Of a stretch of DNA of 64,000 bases, positions 36,065-47,095 are shown one piece after another. Within the stretch, counting starts at the first letter, position 1. Each line of letters opens with the position of its first letter. Both the position numbers and the translations under genes were made by a program. The DNA comes from Scleropages formosus. Taxonomy: Eukaryota > Chordata > Actinopteri > Osteoglossiformes > Osteoglossidae. Below the pieces are notes generated by a model that was not told where the DNA came from, made no database searches, and saw nothing but the letters and a program-made list of their open reading frames with translations. The stretch lies in NCBI RefSeq assembly GCF_900964775.1, contig NC_041829.1, positions 10,084,863-10,148,862 of the forward strand, given 5' to 3'.

Positions 36065-36235
36065 CTGTTGGCCGCGCTCCTGGGCCATCTGCGGCCTGGC
36101 GCGCGCCTCCCTGTTTGTTAATGTTTCAATCAGCTGTGCGCTCAGGAATTCGGGGCTATTTAACCTGAACTTCCCCAGGTGTGTCCAGGCGCCGCTCAGT
36201 CTGGGCCCGCCTGCCCCGCGCCGCCCTTGGCACAA
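36065..36235 (+). promoter_or_regulatory. Candidate downstream id1 enhancer with bipartite SMAD site
   Basis: GGCGCC-N5-GTCTG at 36188-36203, an exact match to the BMP response consensus, about 1.7 kb past the id1 stop codon. Nearby lie a forkhead-like TGTTTGTTAATGTTT (about 36111-36125), E-boxes CAGCTG and CAGGTG, and a CpG-rich context. Flanked by microsatellites on both sides. Enhancer function is inferred from motif content only. Confidence 0.6.
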
Positions 36236-36241
36236 TGCTGC

Positions 36242-36297
<56 letters not shown>

Positions 36298-36861
36298 GCA
36301 GCTGTGTTAGCGCAAGGCGCGCTGGCGAGGAATCGGGGCCGCGGGCGGGGGCGGGGAACGCCGCGTAACCGGGAGATAAAATAAAATAAATCTTTCAGCA
36401 AATTACCATAACTTACAGAAAACAGTTTAATCATCGTGCTGCTTGGACTGAAAACACTTGTCAAAAATGGTATATTTACTAATAATAGAAATAACGGTAA
36501 AGTAAATTTTAATATTTGAAATGTAACAAGTATAACCCGACCTTTTGACTATAACGGTTGTTATAAGTACATACTAGTACATATAAATAGTTACACAATA
36601 TCATGAATACTCACCCTAACCCTTCTGTTTCGCATATTTACTCTGTTCGTGTGGGATATTAAATTAATCACAGAATTTTATAACTCTGAAGGCACAGGGT
36701 AGTTCAGAAGTTTTTCCGCTTTTTATAGACTCATCACAAATTCGGATTTTGAGAAGTGATGCAGAAATATTGTAAAATGTTCCTTTCCACAAGCTGAACC
36801 GGCACTGTTTTGTTCTCCAGCGAAACCACTAGAATTTAACGTTTTTTTAGTTCAATCTGTT

Positions 36862-36868
36862 TTTCAGC

Positions 36869-36909
<41 letters not shown>

Positions 36910-37110
36910 TTTCAGAACCGCTTGTCCCATACGGGGTCGCGGGGAACCGGAGCCTACCCAGCAACACAGGACGTAAGGCTGGAGGGGGAGGGGACACACA
37001 CCCAGGACGGGACGGCAGTCCATCGCAAGGCACCCCAAGTGGGACTCGAACCCCAGACCTACCGGAGAGCAGGACTGGGGTCCAACCCACTGCGCCACCG
37101 CACCCCCCGT
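36862..37110 (-). mobile_element. SINE-B copy 3
   Basis: Reverse orientation: (CA)n tail at 36872-36908, body AACCGCTTGTCCCATACGGG, B-box complement GTGGGACTCGAACCCC and head complement CCCACTGCGCCACCGCACCC. Confidence 0.9.
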
Positions 37111-38628
37111 TTTTCAGCAATACGCCGTCACAAATTAGTTTTGCCGACACAGCGTTACAACATATTTCTTCGTTAATTCCCTTAATTAAATATGCATACA
37201 ATCCAAAAAAATAAGACAGCAGTAAAACTAATATTCCCAGTTATATTTAAATTATTTTAAATATACTCGCACTTTAACATTTTAAACACAGTTATACTAT
37301 TTTGTACTCTCAACACAACTGTAGTGTTTCAGGAAATTAACCTTTTATGCCATTCTGCCCCCTAGCGGTTCTCTAACGGTCCGTGTCTACACTAAAGTTA
37401 CAAACAGTAAAGCTAGGAATTTTCCGTGTGCTTCTTCATTTGTCGAGTGTTTTTCTTCTTTTACCTGCGTTCCGAAATTTCAGCACCTTGAGGAACCTAC
37501 GAGAAACGCACTCTGGGAAAGGAGCGTGGATTCAACTCGCTGTCACGTTGATCACAGCCGAAGTCTCGTATAGGATGAGGTGGTCTGTTACCATGGAGAC
37601 CAAAACAGCGATCAAGTGTGATGTGCTGAGAACATGACAAATGCTGCATAGGTTATTGCGATGAAGCTTTTAATCCTTTGTAAATTGAGAGACGTCTGTA
37701 TTATTAAGATGTTACTGACTAATTAAGGGGGAGAACTTTGGAATTATGAACAATAATGAATTAGACATTTCAAGAGAATAATCAGACACGACTAATGTTA
37801 TGTAAAATTTAATCACTGTTAAAATCAAAACACGCAACATCCATAAAGTATGAAACAAGACACTTCTTCACCGCTGAAGAATCCAAATACAACCGCAATA
37901 AAAGTTAACAAAAACACACTTGACACGTTGGCAAATTCCCTTCCAGACTAATATTGTTCATGAACTCTTCTCTTAGCAAGACCTCCAGTAGTGACATTCC
38001 CTCTGCAAGAGGAGACAACAAAAGGAAAAAAGGAAACAATCTGCTTGTTAACTGGGAATGACATGGTATTGTCAAGGGAAGGCACATCAATACGAACATC
38101 TTCCATCTCCCTCTCCGGGCATCTGAACTTCCCCAACATGCAGTTGTGGACCTAAAATACACCCAACAGCTCCTTCCAGCTATGAGCAGCTTGAAGACCA
38201 ACCAAACTTATTGCTGTACTTCAAGAAATGAGTCTTTGGCTGCACATCTCCTCGTACAACAGCGGATAACCTACATCTCCATCTATCTCCATCTAATGCC
38301 ACGTGCTCGGAGACAGCAGGAGGAGAGAGGTTCTCGAGAAGAATGGCATCAGGCAACACTATCCATGAGAGCTGAACAGTCTGCATTTCTTCATGCCAAG
38401 AAAAAGATTCATCTTCACACAGTTTTCAAAGCGGCCCAAAGGTCACAGAGCAAGCAGAGTCGCACACTTTCTGCGGTTTGCTGCTACTGATCGAGCTCCT
38501 TCGAAGGAAACGCTTTGTGGTCTACACACCCTTGAGGTACAACGGTACTACGAAGCTGGCACTCGAACCCTTGCAGTTAAGGGAGTGATCATGTCAGGTG
38601 ATGAACGACAGCTGACCTAAGGAGCCTG

Positions 38629-38797
38629 TTTATTTACAGTTAAAGATACCGACATCTGCAAGAGCTAATCTCTGAAAGACACACTCTCCCTCACATGATT
38701 CCCTGCTGCCAAGAAAAACATTCCCAGTCCATCGGTGTCCTAATGAAACAGGCTGAGAAGAGAACTGCTGTTTCCAACACTCCTCCCTCAGGTGTGG
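38629..38797 (-). terminator. mrgbp: mrgbp 3'UTR with polyA signal
   Basis: Minus-strand AATAAA at 38634-38629, about 165 bp after the stop codon. Confidence 0.5.
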
Positions 38798-41434
38798 TTA
38801 TGTCCGACGACGCTTTGTCCCGCCGGGGCTGGGTGGGTTGCCGTTGGAGATGTGGCCCTTGTCGACTGCGCGGCTCCTTTTCTTCTTCTCCACCGGGCCC
38901 TCGGTTGAACTCCTGTCTCCGTCCCGCTCCTTGTGTTTGCTGCCAGACCGCTCTGTCACCTTTGCGGGGGCATTGCTACCTGAGGGTTGGGGTGGGGAGG
39001 GGGTTTATAGAGCAGTCAAACACATTGTGGTCAAACTTCCTCTGTCCCTCATAGCTGCTGAATCCGTCCCAGCTTTCGAGAAGAGTCTCAAACCCATCTC
39101 TTTCAGAGCCACTTCTCTCCTGACAGCTCCATAAATGAGTCCAACACTATCTGCTATGATTAGGTATATATTTGCTATTTGAATGTCACTTCTACAAGAG
39201 CTGCTGGAGGGATGTGAACCAGCAACATGGTGATGTCAGACATACAAGCTGTGTGTCTATAATCCTGTGTTTGCGTCTAAAGATCTTCGTCTGCTGTTGA
39301 CGTTCTTTTGTTTACTCTGAGTTAGCTGTACGCCGCGAAACGGCACAATGCTGCCACTGAACTCGCTTCACCACGAATACATGACACGTAAAGGTAGCAA
39401 GAGTAGAAACAGCAACGTAGGGTAAGAACCTTCTCCATACGTGGACTGCGAGTCTCGCTCTTCTTTGATATCCTCTTTGGACTCCTGGTCCAGATCCAGC
39501 TTACCTGTCAAGACACATCAACCAAAACTCAAAACATGAGGACTGCCCAACCAGGAAGAACATTTTGGGCCATGATGTGGAGTACTGGTAAGACATGACG
39601 ATGAAGCTGCTGTACCCTAAAGTACACTACTGTGGCCTCGTTCTCAAAAATGTCCAGCTATGGCATATTTTCAGTGATATAAAGACAAACAAGTATAAAT
39701 ATAACGCACCTTGGTAAACTTGGTACACAACTCTGTACTTCATTCTGCATGCAACAAAGAAGAGGATCTGAGGTACCTTCCTTCACTTCTTGAATGATTT
39801 CCTCTGGAAGAACAAAGCTCTTCTCCGAGTTTGGAAAGGGCAAAATTTCCGACTCATCCTGCGGTAAGAACAAGAGACGTTTATAAATGTTCATCAATAA
39901 ATGTATGTTTTTAAATGTATGAGGGATGCAGAGAAGAGCCAGACGTACCAGGGCCTGCATGTCGTACATGGTGCTCAGGTGGTCCCAGATCACTTTGGAG
40001 GACACCTGTCGGCCGATATTCTGGCTGAATTTATCTCGAATGCAAATCATGTGGAAGTGCCGGTTTACTCCTAGAATGGAAAAAAGTACAATCGACAACA
40101 AAACAAGGGAGGGAGAGCCGTTACGTGTCCTTCAAGCGAACAACAGAAGTAGTTTGTTGTTATTTTGAGGCAGCGTGTTGTGAGATGCTACGCTGCAGTT
40201 TGTATTGCTGTATAGCTGTACTGGACAGATCAATATCATCATCACTATTATTATCAATACTTATTTAGTTCACTCTTTTCTCCTCAGCAGCTTACACTGA
40301 TTTACCTGTTGACACAGCTGGGGAACTTTTACTGTTCCACAAGTTCAGGGAAAGCACCTCAACTGAGGGTACTAGAGATTTGAGGTGGGACTGGAACCCA
40401 GGACCTCTAGATAACAGGGAGACACTTCCCCAACCACTGTGTCAGCTGCTGCCACTTCGGTGTTACACTATTTACAGCAGAGCAGAGTAAAATATTAACT
40501 TTTAACGTAGTCTCGCCATTCTGTGTATTTTGAGCATGGCGGGACCAGGCTGAGGGTGAAAGACGAGATCCTGACCTGACGTGGAAATGCACTTCTCGAG
40601 GGAAGCAGTTTAACAGGGCTCTGTAGAAATTTAAACTTTTAAAGCGTGAAATCTCGACTTTATTGAAAATCGTTTTATTTAACTCTTTACATCATGGCAC
40701 AGTAAACACAAGGGGGACAGAGAGAGAGGGAAGCCGCGCAGACAATTTAGCGGCGAAAAAACCGCCGTGAAGTGCACAGTGACGCTGAACTGCTCCAGTA
40801 ACAATAAAACACGCAGTTTATAAAATATTTCATCTCCAATAACGAGAGGGAGCAGCGTCAGGCCTCGCGCGGACACAGAACCGCGTCGCGTCCTTGAGCT
40901 TCTCCAGCAAACTGAGCGCGCGCAGCGCCGACGGCCACCGGACATTGTGCTGTTCCCCCCCCCGAACAAATCCAGCACGAACGGTCACGTGCTCAGGCGA
41001 GAACCCGCAGCTCGCGAGCCTGGGAGAAAAAAAAAAAAAAAAAAAAAAAAAAACACACAACACAGAAGAGCTATCGCCCAGATAACGAGAGCAGGCAGCG
41101 CGGAGCAAAGTGACAAAAGGGAGCTCAGTTAACCTCGCATTTCTTCACAATTCCCACTAAAACACTTCATTATTTTTATACACGATTTTCACCGGAAATG
41201 CGAGGCAGCCGGAAGCGGTAGCGCGCGGCGCAGCTGCGAACTTGGTGAAGTAGCTCAATTTTCGGGGGCCTGCAGAGGTCGCCGCGTTCCGCTCTTACCC
41301 ACGGGTTTGTGTCCCAGCATGGCGTGGAAGAGGCACACCTCCACCTCCTGGCTCCACACGAGCGGCTCGTCGCCGGGACTCGGCCCCGAGTCCGCGGCCT
41401 TGTCGTCGGCTGCGAGCGCCTCGGCTTCGCCCAT
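38798..41434 (-). CDS. mrgbp: MRG/MORF4L-binding protein
   Basis: Nuclear subunit of the NuA4/TIP60 histone acetyltransferase complex that binds MRG15 (MORF4L1). Minus-strand exons: 41299-41434, 39949-40070, 39777-39858, 39430-39504, 38798-38979, with consistent phases (1, 0, 1, 1), predicting 198 aa (human 204). The N-terminus [12 protein letters not shown] is followed by the conserved core [55 protein letters not shown] and [14 protein letters not shown]. The C-terminus is lysine/arginine rich ([11 protein letters not shown]) and ends KRRRT, matching the human end. The exon 4 donor (GTTCTT) is weak but is the only phase-compatible choice seen. The human orthologue is on chromosome 20q. Confidence 0.95.
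39035..39330 (+). mobile_element. L2-like LINE 3' end fragment (copy 2)
   Basis: Plus-strand reading [20 protein letters not shown], then KPISF, corresponds to the C-terminal end of fish L2-type LINE ORFs (pattern WNSLP..I..A.S...FK..LKT.LF). This is followed by a 3' untranslated body shared with 14045-14340 and partly with 43040-43200. It lies in mrgbp intron 4. Confidence 0.7.
40255..40455 (-). repeat. SINE-A copy in mrgbp intron 1
   Basis: Reverse orientation: GCTTACACTGATTTACCTGT, then GGGAAAGCACCTCAACTGAG, B-box complement GGGACTGGAACCCAGGACC, and head complement CAACCACTGTGTCAGCTGCT. Confidence 0.75.
41028..41053 (+). repeat. Poly(A) tract in mrgbp intron 1
   Basis: About 25 consecutive A bases followed by CACACAACACAG. 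No recognisable retroposed gene lies to its left. Confidence 0.9.
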
Positions 41435-41497
41435 GGCTGCGCGGCGCGGGCACCGCGAGCGCCGTCACGCGGGCTGCTTTGTGGGCTCTGGAGGTTC

Positions 41498-41530
<33 letters not shown>

Positions 41531-41546
41531 GAGAGAGAGAGCGGGG
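41498..41546 (+). repeat. mrgbp: (GA)n tract in mrgbp promoter/5'UTR
   Basis: AG repeats with two GCGA interruptions, about 65-110 bp upstream of the mrgbp ATG. On the transcribed strand this is a CT tract. Such GA/CT tracts are common in TATA-less promoters. No TATA box is seen. Confidence 0.85.
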
Positions 41547-41914
41547 AAACGATGCCCCCCCGTGGTTGAAAAGAGCAACGGCACCAGTGCAGTGACCACT
41601 GTGTACCTGCGCAGGTGAGCTGGGTGGACTGAGGAATAAACTCCTTAGTCTGCTGACAGGTGTTCACACGAAGGAGAGGCTGGAAATAACCGTAAAAAAA
41701 ATAAAACATGATTTTAAGTTCTGGAATTAAATTCTCTGAGTAACAATGTGTCAGGTATGGCGGAGCCAAAATATTAGCAGTATTAGTATTAGTATCAGTA
41801 TTAGTATTCCGCAGTGAAACTACACGCATATATTGGGGGATGTAGTTCCAGGTAGGGAGTGCTTACACTGAGGTGTTGACAATGAATTGCTAAAGTAACA
41901 CACACCAAGATTAT

Positions 41915-42030
41915 TTATCTAGTCATCTGAGCCTTTTCTCCAAGGCCGCTTACACCATTAGGTTTGTACACTAAGCTACTTAGACTGATTTATGCGCTTA
42001 TACAGTGGGGTGTGCAGGTTGAGATGGACA
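41915..42030 (-). repeat. SINE-A tail, reverse orientation
   Basis: TCTGAGCCTTTTCTCCAAGG (complement of the family tail), then TTAGGTTTGTACACTAAGCT. Confidence 0.65.
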
Positions 42031-42136
42031 GTGCATAAGTAGTTCTGACAGGTGATATTAAATGTGTTCTTACAGTGCAACCATGATTGGAGTGAGAAGT
42101 CAGGTTAGTAATAATAGTAATTATTATAATGGGACT

Positions 42137-42334
42137 AGGGGGCGCAGTGGATTGAACCGGGTCCTGCTCTCCAGCGGGTCTGGGGGTTCGAGTCCCGCTT
42201 GGGGTGCCTTGCGGCGGACTGGCGTCCCATCCTGGGTGTCTACCCTCCCCCTCTGGCCTTACGCCCTGTGTTGCCGGGTTAGGCTCCGGTTCCCCGCGAC
42301 CCCGTATGGGACAAGCGGTTCAGAAAGTGTGTGT
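42137..42334 (+). mobile_element. SINE-B copy 4
   Basis: GGGGGCGCAGTGGATTGAAC head, B box GGGTTCGAGTCCCGC, body and short TG tail. It is immediately followed by copy 5 in the same orientation. Confidence 0.9.
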
Positions 42335-42360
42335 GTATATTTGTAAGTATGTATCTATAT

Positions 42361-42576
42361 GTGGGGTGCGGTGGCGCAGTGGGTTGGACTGGGTCCTGCT
42401 CTCTGGTGGGTCTGGGGTTCGAGTCCCGCTTGGGGTGCCTTGCAGCGGACTGGCGTCCCATCCTGGGTGTGTCCCCTCCCCCTCCGGCCTTACGCCCTGT
42501 GTTGCCGGGTAGGCTCCGGTTCCCCGCGACCCTGTATGGGACAAGCGGTTCAGAAAGTGTGTGTGTGTGTGTGTTA
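42361..42576 (+). mobile_element. SINE-B copy 5
   Basis: GGGGTGCGGTGGCGCAGTGG head, intact A and B boxes, body close to the family consensus, (TG)n tail. Together with copy 4 it forms a direct pair separated by about 26 bp, most of it the TG/TA-rich tail of the first. Confidence 0.92.
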
Positions 42577-43039
42577 TAATGGAAAGAGATGTCACAGGTG
42601 TCTTAAGTAAACTAATAATGAGCTGTAATGCCAACATCAGCCACAAGGAGGAGCCAAGAGAGATGCACCTGTCAGGGCATCTGTGAAGAGGTGTTACTGG
42701 GGGAGCAGTGTGTTGCTGGCACATGGCTCCTTGCTGGGGTGTCCTAGTGGCTGTGCAGATACCATAAGAGTTTGTGGTGTGTGTGTTGAGATCACATGCT
42801 CTGGATGTCACTTAGAAGTTAAATGGGAGCAGATAACCATCATGCCCCCTGGTGAGGAGATTGGGGATCTGCTTAACTAATAACCATGCAGTTAATCTTT
42901 TGTCCAAGTACTCTCAGGGTAATGATCCCGTAGTTGATCTGTTCCTATAGCAATTTTACATTAGACGACGTGTTTTTGCGTAGTGAACACCTCCGTCAAG
43001 AGCAATACACTTAGGCATTTTTGCTCTGTACTCCTACTT

Positions 43040-43200
43040 TGTTACACATTACATTTATTCACATCTTATATCTTTTCCCTGAAGTGCTGCACAGCTCTGA
43101 GTGAAGAAAAGAGCATCAACAGCAGACAAAGAGCTGTGGGCACGGGCACAGGACTATGGGCACACAGCTTGTGTGTGAGACACCACCACGTTGCCGGTGT
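43040..43200 (-). repeat. L2-like LINE 3' untranslated fragment (copy 3)
   Basis: Shares CATCAACAGCAGAC, ACACAGCTTGTGTG and ACACCACCACGTTGC with the copies at 14045-14340 and 39035-39330. Only the untranslated part is present. Confidence 0.55.
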
Positions 43201-44575
43201 TGGTGTTTGCAGGCCAAAGCCCACTCTCCAAACCGTGATCCTCCCTCCGCCCTTCAAACCTCTGACACTTGTCTTTCTTTCATGGGGTTCGAATCGGTCT
43301 TGTTCCCGTAGTGCTCCGATGATACGTCATTAACGGTCGGCTCCTCTGTCTCGTCTCCGAGCGGCAATTCTCTCCTTGTTTAAAAAAGCAGTTGTGGGCA
43401 TCCAGGTTACCGTAATTGTCCCTCTTCATTATTGCTCATCCATTATGCTGCTTATGAGCCCTGTTGAACCCGGGCCTGGGGGAGCGTGAGCTTAGATGGT
43501 GTCAAACCTCGTGGAGCGAGAGATAGATCTTGGTCTCCTAATCAACAGAGCAGGGGTGGAATTAAAGTGTGAAGACCACAAACATGTTCCTGGATATGGT
43601 CTTAAATATGGCAGCCAGTGTGACCACTGCTGGAGTTCAGGGTTCAGACTGAGGTGTTAGGCTTAGGGTTACGGTTAGTGTACGACTAAAGTGACATTGG
43701 TGGTGTGCTGTTACTATGTGTCGTGTGCCCTCCTACCCATATCAGGACATAGGCGAACACAAATGGGACAAATGTTGAGCCGAGTCTCACTTTTTTGTTG
43801 TATAGAAATTGCCGGAATAACCGCATGGCGTGCAGGCTTACTGCGTCCCGCTGAGGTTACTATGTTTAATTCGAACCCTGGTGCTTGTCGGAATGGCGGC
43901 GGCTGCCTCAACAGGGTCAGTGACATTTTCACAGCGTGTGCGATTTCTGAAATGAAGGATTGAGCGGGAGGAAAGCAGGCGACCGTGGTATTTCCTGGTG
44001 TCTCCCGCTTGGCTGTTCCGTCCTAGAGAAACATCCGGAATGTGAGTTGTCGTACGTGCAGCCTGCTGAGGTTGCCTCCTTCGGTCCGTTTCGTTCCGCT
44101 GCGCGGTCCCTTCTGGATGTTAAACATTTGAGATTAGATCTCTGCCGGCTTCGCTCCGCTGGGGGGTTAAATGGCCGCAGAAGCGCTGACCTCTGGAGAG
44201 GCGATTAGCAGTGTCAACGCGTTGGCTAATGTGCCAAAAAAGAGCTGTCGTCAGACAGTCGTTAGGAAAGAGGCCAACGGCTGCGGAGGTGGATGAGAGA
44301 TGGTCACCGTGGGAGCGCTGAGTGGGGCAGTCAGCTCACAGTGGTGTGTGGGGAAATGGGTGACACCACTTGTGACAAGGGAGTGTGGCATTGTTGTGCA
44401 CTGCCCGCAGACACGGGGGGGAGGAAAACATGAGTGGCCGGACAGACCATCTGTGACTGTGTGTGTGTGTGTGTGTGTGTCCCCTCCACATGCTGCCTGA
44501 GATCACACTACAGTTGCTCAGGCAAACTGTTGTTTTTCGCAATTATTTACGTTTTCTGAGGACTGAATGCCTCTC

Positions 44576-44782
44576 GGGGGGTGCGGTGGCGCAGTGGGTT
44601 GGACCGGGTCCTGCTCTCCAGTGGGTCTGGGGTTCGGGTCCCGCTTGGGGTGCCTTGCGACAGACTGGCGTCCCGTCCTGGGTGCGTCCCCTCCCCCTCC
44701 GGCCTTACACCCCGTGTTGCCGGGTTAGGCTCCGGTTCCCTGCGACCCCTTATGGGACAAGCGGTTCAGATAATGTGTGTGT
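44576..44782 (+). mobile_element. SINE-B copy 6
   Basis: GGGGTGCGGTGGCGCAGTGG head, GGTTCGGGTCCCGC B box (one change), full body, tail GATAATGTGTGTGTG. Confidence 0.92.
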
Positions 44783-46049
44783 GAATGCCTCTCTGGTGTC
44801 ATCCACTCATTGTGTGTCCCAAGCAGGTCTCTGTGCTGAAGCTGGGCACTGACCCTCCGTCCTTTGGCGCACTTGTCCGCTGGTGTCATTTTCTGCCAGT
44901 GGGCCCATGTGTTTCCACTGGCACTTGAAACCCGTTCCCGAGGTGGCGGCGGAGGCGACCTGGTGTTGTCTTATTTAAATTGCCACCCCCCCCAGCCCAG
45001 CGCAGCCTCCTCCGTCCAGAGGTGCATAATGAATAATAATAATAATGATAATAATGATGATAATAATACTAGTGAAAAAGGGTGTGGCGTGAACGTGGAC
45101 CAATCAATTAGGTCTGCTCAGCACTTGCGCAAGAGTGAAATAAAGGGAGATGCCAACGCTGGCTCGGAAGCTGATTTATGTCGTTCCATCTCTGCGCCAA
45201 ACCTCAGTGCCAAGCCCTTCCAGGGACTCCTGCTGATGACCACCCACGCTCTGCTGGAACTGCATCGTGGGACAGTGGGAACCTGGCCCACCTGTCACCC
45301 GGTCCAACCGCTCGTTACCTTTTCCCGTGGGAGATGGGTGCTTTTTGCCGCAGCGGTCGAAACGAGCTCCGTGGTCATGTCACGATGAGACTGGGAGAGC
45401 TGGTGTATCAGGTCACAACGATAGCAGTGTGAGGAAACTCTTACCGTAATGGATGGTTACCCCTCATTGGCAATGCAAGTTTTTTCTCATCTTTTTTGTC
45501 CCTTTTGAGGACACTCTTTTTTTACCTCTTCCCTTTTTGATCTCATTTTGAACATGTTCCAGACTCAGAGCCTTGCTGATCGAAGGTCTCAGTTTGCTGT
45601 TTGCTCCTTTGAAAAAAGTTGCTTACTGCAGTGTAAACCTTGAAAGCTGGGTACTTTGCGGGGTAAGTACCTGGGTCAGGGATGCTGCAGAAAGGTTGGA
45701 GGAAGAGGAAGAAGAGGATGAGCAGTAATCAGATGGAGGGACCCAGCGGACACACCCCTGTCAACACTTAAGGATGCTAATGGAGCACAGAACTTCCTGG
45801 AAGCCCACTGCGCACGTGGTCAATGGGAGCTGACATGGAAAGCAGTACGGTTCGTATGGAGGGGGTTGTCCACTTAACGTCCAGTTCCTCTTCCATCAGC
45901 CTGTCTCTCATTTTCTCTATTGTGATGTCCCTGTTTTACTATGGTAAGCGAGCATCTATACTCCCGATGGACTGTGATGCTGCTTTATTGAGGAGCTCCA
46001 TTGTCACTGGTATTTGGCAGCCGTACCTCAAATGCTTTCTGGCTCTTTC

Positions 46050-46560
46050 ATGGTACCTCCCCATCACACTCGACCCCCTTCAGTTTACGTAACTCTCCAC
46101 TTGGTCCACCGAGGACGCAATAACAGACGCACCTCCAGCACCACCACACTGAACACGGGAACCCCACAGGGCTGTGTTTTCAGCACACTCCTGTTCACAC
46201 TTCTGACCCTTTGACTGCACTGCAACACATTCCTCCAACCGCTTCATCAAGTCTGCCGATGACACGACAGTGGTGGATATCATCACTAACGATCACGAAA
46301 CAACATATGGAGAGGAAGTGAATCAACTGGCTACCTGGAGCAAAACCAATAACCTTTCCCTAAACAGGAAAAACAAAGTAGATCATTGTCGACTTCAGAA
46401 AGGTTCATGCTACCCACCCCCACTTACCATCAACGGCACCACTGTGGAGAGAGCGAGCAGCTCGAAGTTCTTAGAATTGCACACTTTATTGAGGATCTCA
46501 TCTGGTGATGGTCGTATACATGCCAGTCCTCACCAAAAGAGCCCAGCAGCACAGGATGGA
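46050..46560 (+). mobile_element. LINE reverse-transcriptase fragment
   Basis: Broken fish LINE ORF2. Readable pieces are ITLDPLQFT, NTGTPQGCVFSTLLFTLL (RT motif before the catalytic site), SADDTTVVDIITN (the ADD catalytic motif, shifted frame), NQLATWSKTNNLSLNRKNK and PLTINGTTVERASSSKFLE. There are several frameshifts and an internal deletion between the LDPLQF and TGTPQGC motifs. It ends near GATA-rich simple sequence at 46557-46580. An inactive relic. Confidence 0.8.
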
Positions 46561-46619
46561 TAGATAGATAGAGAGATGCTGAAAATGGATGGAGAGATGC
46601 AGTGTTACTAGCCCAAATA

Positions 46620-47095
46620 CCTTATTCACCAAGGTGACTTACACTACTAGATACACTACTTACTACTACTAAGGACACTACTAGGGGCAGCTGACACCAT
46701 AGTGGTTTGAGCTACTGCCTTTGGAGCTGAAGGTCATAGGTTTGAACCTCACCTTTGGCTGTAGTACCCTTGAGCAAGGTACTTACCCTAAATGGCTAAA
46801 ATTACCCAGCTGTAGAAATGGGTAAATAATTGTAGCCTTACCCCTGTAAGGTGCTTTGGTGAAAAGTGTCAGTTAAAGGAATAAATGTACTTACAATGGG
46901 TCACTCATCCATACATGAGTGGAACACATTCAGGGGAACCTAAACAGCATGTCTTTGGACTGTGGGAGGAAGCCCACAGGGAGAACAAGCAAACTCCATG
47001 CAGACTGAGCAGGGATCGAACCCACGTTCTCTCACACCACCCAGGGATTGTGAGACAGCACCACTACTTGCTGTGCCATCATGCTGCTAGTATGT
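46620..47095 (-). mobile_element. SINE-A copy interrupted by another SINE-A copy
   Basis: Outer copy in reverse orientation: CACCAAGGTGACTTACACTA before the insertion, then TTACAATGGGTCACTCATCC, CAAACTCCATGCAGACTGAG and head complement up to 47095. The inner plus-strand copy lies at about 46683-46890. Confidence 0.75.
46683..46890 (+). repeat. Inner SINE-A copy
   Basis: Begins GGGGCAGCTGACACCATAG, B box ATAGGTTTGAACCTCACC, then CCTTGAGCAAGGTACTTACC and the tail GCTTTGGTGAAAAGTGTCAG. Inserted into the reverse-orientation copy 46620-47095, and therefore younger than it. Confidence 0.75.

Larger units (their letters stand above)
34831..38628. other. id1-mrgbp intergenic region
   Basis: No gene recognised. 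Contains a GC-rich island (about 36065-36365) with a BRE-type site, (TC)n(AC)n at 36009-36060, (AC)n at 36243-36297, a SINE-B copy at 36862-37110, and unannotated sequence at 37380-38600 whose ORFs show no recognisable domain. Confidence 0.65.

Noticed and set aside
36032-36464. Cysteine/valine-repeat ORFs
   Set aside because: Translations of (CA)n/(TG)n microsatellites. The same applies at 15805, 23772, 25729, 28590, 36872 and 59649.
40679-41108. Minus-strand ORFs in the CpG-rich part of mrgbp intron 1 as an extra exon
   Set aside because: No family match and no phase-compatible splice pair. mrgbp exons 1 and 2 join exactly without it.
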